Assembly: GCA_002224055.1 (NCBI GenBank)
Contig: AZLU01000093.1
Coordinates: 1 to 51,714, forward strand
From: Pezizomycotina sp. ARF18
Taxonomy: Eukaryota > Ascomycota
Length of the DNA: 51,714 bases
Direction: 5' to 3'
The notes beneath the pieces are model-generated. The model saw only the letters and a list, made by a program, of their open reading frames with translations, did no database searches and was not told where the DNA came from. The translations under genes were made by a program, and so were the position numbers. Shown piece after piece: positions 44,690-51,714 of the stretch; within the stretch, counting starts at the first letter, position 1, and the number at the start of each line of letters is the position of its first letter.

Positions 44690-45930
44690 AGATGAAGGGA
44701 TCTTCCCAACCCCAAACTTACTAGCAAGACGGCCATGGCTTTGAGGGGAAGAAAAGATGATTTATAAGGGATACAAGAAAGACGAAGGAGCTGCAAGTAA
44801 CTACGCTAAGGAGTACAAGAAGTACAAAGCCCACGTAAGGCACAGGGAGGGTGAGTCTCATCATGTTCCCCTGTCAGAGCGTACAAGGGAATTCCACCAT
44901 GCTCTTTGAAAATTCCTTGCTCCACCCCATATAAACCGAGCAAGTCGAACAATCTTGTGGGGTCCGGGGTCTCCCCGGCAACTGTTTTTTTATATATATT
45001 TAGTAGGCTTTGGGAAATTTTTTTTTTCTCAGTATAAGTTCATCTGCTACTATACGCTGAACGTCGAGAAGAGCGACTTGCTAGATACGAGTACCCTTCT
45101 CATACTGGTTAATCCTTTGAATTGGATGAAGGAGATATGGTGCATTTTTGTCTACTAACTCGAAGCAGAATACGCGAGTGTGTAACTTGAAGCCACAACG
45201 GGACGAGGAATTGCATAGGGCATATCAGGGGCGTGAAACCTTGATGGAGAAGTTTCCAGACCAAGATCACAAGGGCATCGTAAAGGAGCCATTGATGCCG
45301 GTATGGCTGGGTTCAATGCCGCTCTTATGACCGATGAGCATCGAGCAGGCTCGTAAGTACCATATTTCTGCGATCCCACGAGTGCGAAAAATCTCCACTT
45401 TAACCCCCCCAAGCAAATCTTTGAACGTGCATTTCCAGGTATTCGAAAGAATTCGAAGCTAGCAAATGATGGAAAAAGCGCCTTTGTTTCTGACTGCTGC
45501 TTTTTTAGTATTGGTTTCCGACCTGAAGATCGTACCAAGAAAGGATCGATATGGACCGTAGACCGATCGACCAGCCGTGGGAACGACGTCCGGCCCGGGA
45601 TCCATTGCCCGAGCATTACGCACCCTGATATCCCGTCTTGGGCGCTCACATAGGCCGCGTCTCAACCCTCCTCCGGTTCCGGTCCCGCCAGTGGGCCTGG
45701 CGCATCCGGAAGTGGTTCGAGCTCTAGCTACGCGCCTGGAGCTCGCCCCAGCTGACCTCCAGCTCTAGCACCAGATACCCGCATGCTTCAAGGACAGAAT
45801 ACCCTTCTGGCCGAAGCTCCGGCTGCACATGTCCCTCAGGCGTTAGAAATTCTGTCAGCTCAGGTTCATCGACTCTGCCGTCGTGGGTTGTCCCATCGCT
45901 GTGGCCACTCCTCTGGTTCTAACTAAGCTA
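44690..45930 (+). other. possible gene, low-complexity C-terminus
   Basis: Coding-like pieces on the plus strand include KGYKKDEGAASNYAKEYKKY (~44765), RDEELHRAYQGRETLMEKF and GHRKGAIDAGMAGFNAALMT. A probable GTAAGT intron lies at about 45353-45438. A Ser/Gly-rich stretch SSGSGPASGPGASGSGSSSS sits near 45670-45720. Start, frame and stop cannot be settled, and a 164-codon minus ORF overlaps (45155-45649). No family recognised. Confidence 0.25.
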
Positions 45931-46038
45931 TAGGTGGATTGAGGCCACTCCGACGATCATGCTTATCGCACGAGTTCCGATAGCCACACCCACTATAGGT
46001 TAGGATATGACCACCCCGGTCGGTCTGTCGCAAGGCGG

Positions 46039-46039
46039 A

Positions 46040-46070
<31 letters not shown>

Positions 46071-46100
46071 GTTTTTTTTTTTTTTTTTTTTTTTTTTTTT
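46039..46100. repeat. (ATT)n microsatellite next to 29-bp T tract
   Basis: About ten ATT repeats (46039-46070) are followed, after a G, by 29 consecutive T (46072-46100). It is non-coding and expected to be length-polymorphic. Confidence 0.95.
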
Positions 46101-46689
46101 GGCTTATTTGCCAGTCTCGTAGCCAATTTAGGGTTTCTTTGATCGAGCTTATTTACATGCTTTTCGCTGAGTTACCACCATCCAATTTGTACCAGTGCAG
46201 TGTGATTCAATCCTTAATGTTTTTATCCTTCTTTAATTTACTGGCATACTTGGTAATTCTTATCGGGTAGCGTTTTGTTCAACTATTGTCCGCAAAGCTC
46301 GTATATCTGACGACTACTCCGATTCACTCTATTCGCAACATCGTTGCCAGTGACTACCCAGAGAAAGACCCTTAGCCAGCCACAGACTTATTAAAGCTCA
46401 CATCGAGAAGGAACTGCCGGAAGTTGAAGCGAGCCATACATCCATCTCGCCGTAGATTACTTCGGCGCCACGCGCCACGAGGTCTGCTCGTAATTGTCAT
46501 CAGATGTTTGTGAGAGCTAAGGCGCCTGAAAGTGCTGGTGACTTGAAGGAAAGAAGGTGAAGATGAGGGAATAACTGCGTGTTTCAAGATGCATATATAT
46601 ACATATAAATTGATTGTGCTTGAGTTCAAAATGATAAACATGGAAAACGGACTCAAAATTTCACGAATAAGCAGCCCCCTTTTCAAGTT

Positions 46690-48748
46690 TTACAACCGTT
46701 CCACCATACCAAACGCGGCGTGTTTTACCCCGTGGCCGCTTCCATCACTCGGCACGTTGGCAACCTCCCCGGGACGGCACCGTCCGGCAGCACCTCCCAA
46801 ACCTCAGCCTCATCTTCTTCAAGTTTTGAGGTTCCATCAGTTCCGAACCGAGGCAGTTTCCCTTGACCGCCTCATCAAGATCAATGTTCCTCGTTGTGCA
46901 AACAAGGTTGCTAAACTTGACGCCGGCAATGATACCGTTCGACATATTATCCAGGCGCCCAGCACCAGCGACACGAACGCCGCCGCGACGGCCACCGCGT
47001 ACGCGATCACCAGGTCCCTCGGCTTGTACTTCCACTGCGTCTCGAACCTGGTGACGCTGCACTTGCCGTTGTCCGGGAGGGTGCCAAGTTGGCGTAGTAC
47101 CTCAGGTTCGGCTGGGACAGAAAACTGAGCGCGAAGTTCTGGCTGAGCTGCTCCACCGCGCCGCGAATATTATGCTTAACCGTGAACGCCTCCTGCGGTG
47201 CACTGGACGACGAAGACTGTTTAAGCGTACTGATGGGGTCCACGAGTGTGGGGATGTTGTATATTCCAAGCCGGTCGACGCCGCCGCTATCGATCGGGGG
47301 TCGGAGGTGATCGTTCCCGAGAGAAGACCCGTTATCACGTCAAACATGGCCTTGTGCGACGATAAACCGATCTGCTCGGCGGCAAAGTAATTGGGATCGA
47401 AGTTGACGCCCGCCAGGTTACGTTGTTCAGATACTCAAGGTTTGTAATGTTCATTTTCGTCTCGCAGCATTCTCGTACGTGACGAGACGGTATACGACGC
47501 GTTCCAGGACTCGCACTTGAACACCTCAACGTCGAAGAGGTCAAAGAAAGCGACGCCAGCTGGGTCTTGATCTTCACCGCGCTGCCCAACCAGAAACTGT
47601 CCGGTGACATTATCTGTGCCGGCGATGTAGAGTGCCGAGTAGCCCCAGAACCCGTAGTTTTTTGTTCGCGTCGGTGGTTTTTCGGATCCCAGGCGTCGTT
47701 GAACTCGCTGGCGTTCATGGGGTACCAGGCGGAGAGCTACCCCAGGGCGTTCCCGGACCGGTCTTATTCCACCATGCCGCGTCATGGGTTTCTGGATCGG
47801 TGTGGTTGCACCTCCACGCAGGCGCATGGAATTGGATCCCATAGGAACAGTTTGCGCCGCAAGGGGAAGCGCATTCCAGCGGTTGACCTGGTAGCCGTAA
47901 GCACGCCGATCTTCGTTGCGACCGTTGAGGGACCGGTATACCACCTTCGTAGTTGTATTTCGCGAGGTCCTCGGTAGAAGTGTGTCCCGTTGGTCGAGTT
48001 AGCGAGGAGGAACGCCTTCGTTGCGTTCTGTGCGAGGTCAAGTGATGGTACGAGGCAAGATTCGAACTTGGTCTGATTCGCAACGGTAACCCCCAGAAGT
48101 TACCGGGGCGACTACAGCGACAAGCGGCAGAAGCCAGTAATTACGGCAATGACCGCAGCGAGAGGCGCGCTGGTCCAGAAGTCGGCAACGAGAAAAACTC
48201 GGCAGGTCTTGATAACCGCGAACAGTGCATCGATGCCCTCCAAACTCACGCCGCCTCGCGGTTGCGTAGTATGTACCAGACAACCTGGAAATAAGTAATA
48301 TCGATACACGAGAACAAGGCTAACTTCACTGCGAACGCGAGCACGAGACCGTACCGCGACACCCACTCCTGGTTGTTGTACCTTTGCCCGTCGAGGCTGG
48401 CAAAGTATAGATGGTTCGATGGCGGCGACGATCCCCATGAGGAATAGAAAAATCGCACCAAGGGCACCTTCCAGGAGACGCCCCATTTTTGCTGTCTGTG
48501 GCGGCTTATACGGATCTTTCGGATCGTGCGAGTTTTCCGTAGCCCCTTCGGGTATTGTTGTTCCATAACGTTAGTGTATCCAGCGCCGCCTTTTTGTGTT
48601 TCGCTAAGGCTGCCATCGTCGACCGGCGCACCGGCTTCCGTGTTATACTTGGTGATGTACGAGGTTGAGGATCCATTGGGTCTATGTTGAGCATTTCGTA
48701 GTGACCGCTCCCTCCTGAAGAGCGTTGGGTAGGGTAGAAGGAGGTCAT
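46690..48748 (-). CDS. fungal multi-TM protein (formylmethionine-deformylase-like annotation family)
   Basis: This is a membrane protein of a large filamentous-fungal family often labelled formylmethionine deformylase-like, without demonstrated enzyme activity. The start at 48748 gives MTSFYPTQRSSGGSGHYEML, a cytosolic N-terminus. Membrane segments follow around WKVPLVRFFYSSW (~48450), LVLAFAVKLALFSCIDITYF and APLAAVIAVITGFC (~48140). The large extracellular part includes VTSGVTVANQTKFESCLVP, FLLANSTNGTHF, YGFWGYSALYIAGTDNVTG, FKCESWNASYTV and NITNLEYLNNVTWRAST, with several N-glycosylation sequons. A last helix (YAVAVAAAFVSLVLGAW-like, ~46960-47030) precedes RNIDLDEAVKGNCLGSELME. Stop TAA at 46690. 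Many frame slips are present, near 48590, 48480, 48250, 48100, 47940, 47700, 47440 and 47050. Confidence 0.7.
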
Positions 48749-50171
48749 GGTTTCCTTCAGATAAATATATATATCAGTTTTCGATAGATGTGCTTATATA
48801 CGGGTTATAAATATTCAACGTTTCGTGCTTTTTTCTACTATTGTATCTCCAAGACAAGCTAAAAAAAAGAAAAAGACTCGTTCGTATAACCTATCCGAAA
48901 ATAGGGAAATGCCAAGACTTATTATTCAGATCAGCCCGTGGCGGGTAGAGATAGATAACAGGGGGATATGAAGCTTATCCGAGATCATTCGATCAGATAT
49001 AGAAAAAGAGGCAAGAACTGGAAGTGATTAATATAAGGTACTTTTCTACTTCTTGTGCATGGATAGCCTTGCTTATATCTGTTCGCCCTTCTCATAGGGG
49101 TAACGAACCGCTAAGGTGGATAAATACTATATTTGAGACGCGTTTTGATCGATGTCTGTGAAAATTTCGGAGTTGACATCCTGCAGTGTCAAATTATAGA
49201 AACACCAATTGGCCGGGAAACAGGGAAACTAGCCATAGGTGCGAGCGATATCTTCAAGGATGCCGTTGCCCAAACCCTTTTTACAAGTTTTTTTTATATA
49301 AAGGGGTTCAGCGTGCACGTAATTGTTATGTATAAGAGCGACCGTGCTGCGTGCTGCGTGCGCTGGGAGAAAGCGACTTCAACAAACCGTTTTGTGAATC
49401 GTGATAGGTTTAATAAGACTCCAAGAGGAAACAGCCTTAGCCTGGCTTAGCGACCCACTATTTCTTAGCACTGCGGGGGTGACTGCCTTGTCTACCGATC
49501 GGTGTTGGTCTAAAGGGGGCTCTTGCGTATTTACAAGTCCAAAAATGGTGATTCCGAAGATTGGGATCAACAAAGAGGGGTTGGTGTTCCATGTCACTGC
49601 ATGTTTATTGTCATATGTGTTGTGTCAATCTCACACTTCAAGATATCAGATGAACTTTTGAGCTAACAGGAGTATATGAACTGGTTGTATATATATTTGA
49701 TGACTCTCACACTCTATATAACCAAGAAGACATGGTCTAATAACAGTAGGAAACGAAAAGACTGCAAGCCTTTCTCTTAAAAGGCAGGGTATCGAGAATG
49801 AAGTGAAATCAAGCAAAAAGCTATTTAACAAATCGGAATGAAAGGAAGGAAGAAAAGAAACAAAAAAAAGGAAAGGGTATCATCTAAATCTATATAGAAG
49901 TATCTACTTGTATATACATCTGTGCACACTACTGTTGTTGAACGGAACGGAATTTAAAAATGCAATTTCGAAACGAAGAGAAGCCAAGGATCAAGGGGGT
50001 TGAAGTGTAATTACGCTGCTTTGTTGACAAAACCAGGGAGGCAAGTCAGAGAGGAGAGAGACATTTTTTATATTTCTACCGGCCGAGAGGCTAAAAAAAA
50101 CATCCCAAATGGTGCTGGTGCCAGGTCAACGCTTCCAGATGTTTGTCCTCCAATAAATTATTTTTTTTTTT
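48749..50171. other. intergenic
   Basis: This is about 1.4 kb between two minus-strand genes. Short ORFs only, with no domain. T/A-rich runs occur near 49860 and 50160. No gene supported. Confidence 0.45.
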
Positions 50172-51714
50172 TTAGAGTTTGGCGAAGGGAAGATGGGCCA
50201 TCCTCATGAATTTTCCGTTTCCGCCGTTGAAAGCGACCTTGGTGGTGGTGTCATTGCTGCCGACGCCGGTGATGACGTTAGGGGTAGCCATGTCGAGCAT
50301 CTTGGAAAGGACCTCGGCGGGGGCCATTGAGACGCCGTTCTGGGAGATAATGTAGGCGGAGAGGCCGGCGATATGGGGGCAGGCCATGGAGGTTCCGCTG
50401 ATGGTGTTGGTAGCATTCTCGGAGCCGATCCAGGCGCTCTCAATGTCAAAGCCGGGATCGAAGATGTCGACGATGGAGCCGTACAGTCGCTTGACATAAT
50501 TGTTGGGACACTTTCCTAAACGGCAATTTCTTCAAGTTCTATAATATTTTTAAAATTCTCGTAACTCACTCATTTTTAGCGGATTTTCGTAAAATTGAAA
50601 ATCTAAGTATATTATATAAATAATATTAACATATTAAAATTTTATAAAATTTTATAAAATACTAATTTTATATTATTTTTTTTAAACCTTTTATATATAA
50701 ATAGTATATCTTATCTTTAAACTTATATTACAACATTAATATTTTATAAAATTTTATTAAAAATTTATAATATGATAATCTTTTAAATTTTACGTTACTT
50801 AAAAATAGCACGAATTTCGTGCAATTTCGTGTATTTTACATATAAAAGTGCGTAAAGTACGTGTTTTTAAAAATACGTAAAGTATTAAGAATTATCACGT
50901 TATAAGATTTCGATAATTTTTATAAAATTCGAATATATTAGATTAATATAATATTTATAATATATTTTAATTTTAGTCAATTCTAGCAGTTTGTTGTTAT
51001 TTTTATAATTAATTAAAAAGTGTAAAAATCGTACTTTTGTATGGGAAAACTGCTATTTTAGGAAAGTGTCCAACATTATATCAAGCGACTGTAGTTGGAG
51101 AAGAACGCGCGCTCGTCAGTCTTGTTCGCGCGCGACGGTAATGGCCTCGGGGACGTGAGCGGGGGAATCGTTCTTGGCGTCAACGTTGTTGTTTCCGGCG
51201 GCGACGGACAGCGTAATTCCTTCTCGATCAAGCTTTTGCAGGCTTCATCGAGGGACTTGGAGGCGGCGCCACGAGGGGACATGCTCGCGACGGACTTCTT
51301 AGCTTCGGCAGTCTTCGCGACCCAGTTGACACCATCAATGACACCAGAGTCGGTACCCCGCCACCCCAGCATCGAGCACCTTAACGGCGACGATCTTAAC
51401 CTTCTTGGATAACCGTAGGTCTTTCCGCCGATGGTGCCAGCGCAGTGAGTACCGTGGCCGTTACCATCGGTATCATCCTTGTCGACAAAGTTCTTGCCCC
51501 ACGACGCGCGACCTTCGAACTCGGTGTGGTTGACGAGATGCCAGTGTCAATGACGTACACAGTCACACCATCACCCGCGGCGCTTTTCGTCGTAGGTGTA
51601 ATCACCGGCCGCCCTTCTCCCTGTGCGAGATCCAGCGAGACCCCAAGGAGCATTGGGCTGGGTAGCGTAATGCGCTTGACACCGTCCGCCTCGACGTAAT
51701 CAACTTCCGGCTTG
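50172..51714 (-). pseudogene. subtilisin-like serine protease (S8), partial, split by mariner-type element
   Basis: This is a secreted proteinase-K-like endopeptidase. The 5' end (signal peptide, propeptide start) lies beyond the right edge. The visible part begins KPEVDYVEADGVKRITL, the end of the propeptide. The catalytic Asp is in VYVIDTGI (~51560). The His is in the NGHGTHCAG region (~51450), read in another frame. VNWVAKTAEAKKSVASM and the oxyanion Asn in SVAAGNNNVDAKN follow. Coding is interrupted after FFSNY by 608 bp of AT-rich DNA. It resumes with GSIVDIFDPGFDIESAW and the Ser motif SGTSMACPHIAG (~50390), ending MRMAHLPFAKL at 50172. Removing the element and one TA restores reading without a gap. 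Small frame slips occur near 51660, 51540 and 51390. Non-functional as it stands. Confidence 0.9.
50482..51093. mobile_element. Tc1/mariner-type non-autonomous element (608 bp) with TA duplication
   Basis: The element spans 50484-51091 and starts CAGTCGCTTGACATAAT, with the inverted counterpart ATTATATCAAGCGACTG at the right end. The inverted repeat continues inward for ~38 bp (to CTTTCCTAAA / TTTAGGAAAG) with one C/T difference and small indels. TA dinucleotides at 50482-50483 and 51092-51093 are the target duplication. The interior is AT-rich, CpA/TpG-poor and non-coding. It is either a short MITE-like derivative or a RIPed, internally deleted copy. Confidence 0.9.

Noticed and set aside
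45155-45649. 164-codon minus-strand ORF
   Set aside because: No signature, no start context, and competing plus-strand coding-like text with a splice donor; not called.
47435-47944. 169-codon minus-strand ORF as a separate gene
   Set aside because: Its content (GFWGYSALYIAG, FKCESWNASYTV) is one frame of the larger multi-TM protein at 46690-48748.
1491-48748. Programmed ribosomal frameshifting as the explanation for the many frame breaks
   Set aside because: The breaks occur in many unrelated families at unrelated sequences, without a shared slippery site, and homologues are read in one frame.

Overview
The window comes from a filamentous ascomycete (Pezizomycotina). Genes carry short introns with GTAAGT/GTATGT-type donors, CTAAC-like branch sites and AG acceptors. 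Several families are typical of these fungi: PTH11-like receptors, a Clr5-domain protein, a LaeA-like methyltransferase, a fungal cyanide hydratase, and an LTA-synthase-like sulfatase. Gene-dense DNA alternates with extremely AT-rich blocks almost without CpA/TpG, the footprint of repeat-induced point mutation (RIP). Cyanide hydratase, PTH11-like receptors and small secreted proteins would fit a plant-associated lifestyle, but that is inference.

Layout: 1-1.24 kb, RIP block. 1.5-5.2 kb, cyanide hydratase and an FAD monooxygenase (both -). 6.5-7.5 kb, PTH11-like receptor 1. 8.0-8.8 kb, CREG-like secreted flavin-fold protein (-). 9.4-12.1 kb, multi-TM sulfatase. 12.6-13.6 kb, class I terpene cyclase. 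13.8-14.0 kb, small secreted protein candidate (-). 14.07-18.94 kb, complete RIP-destroyed Copia LTR retrotransposon. 19.4-20.5 kb, hypothetical gene. 21.1-22.3 kb, APH-family kinase. 22.5-23.7 kb, PTH11-like receptor 2 (-). 26.6-28.4 kb, PTH11-like receptor 3. 29.13-29.32 kb, solo LTR of the same Copia family, beside a second small secreted protein candidate. 32.2-33.6 kb, alpha/beta hydrolase (-). 34.8-36 kb, Clr5 protein. 36.8-37.9 kb, Gly/Ser/Tyr-rich repeat protein (-). 38.8-40.2 kb, F-box-like protein. 41.2-43.9 kb, LaeA-like methyltransferase (-) split by a ~1.4 kb RIPed insertion that itself holds two hAT-type MITEs. 46.7-48.7 kb, fungal multi-TM protein (-). 50.2-51.7 kb, subtilisin-like protease (-), running off the right edge and split by a Tc1/mariner-type element.

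Two themes dominate. First, transposons: two genes are cleanly interrupted by identifiable elements whose ends, target duplications and RIP state allow a relative chronology. Second, nearly every otherwise well-conserved gene must be read through one or more 1-2 bp frame changes, often in short homopolymers, while splice sites and catalytic motifs are intact. This looks more like residual indel errors in the assembly than wholesale decay. It means that gene models here need correction before function is inferred. The terpene cyclase, FAD monooxygenase, methyltransferase and hydrolase could belong to secondary metabolism, but they are scattered over 40 kb and I do not claim a cluster. I saw no tRNA, rRNA, CRISPR or prokaryotic features.
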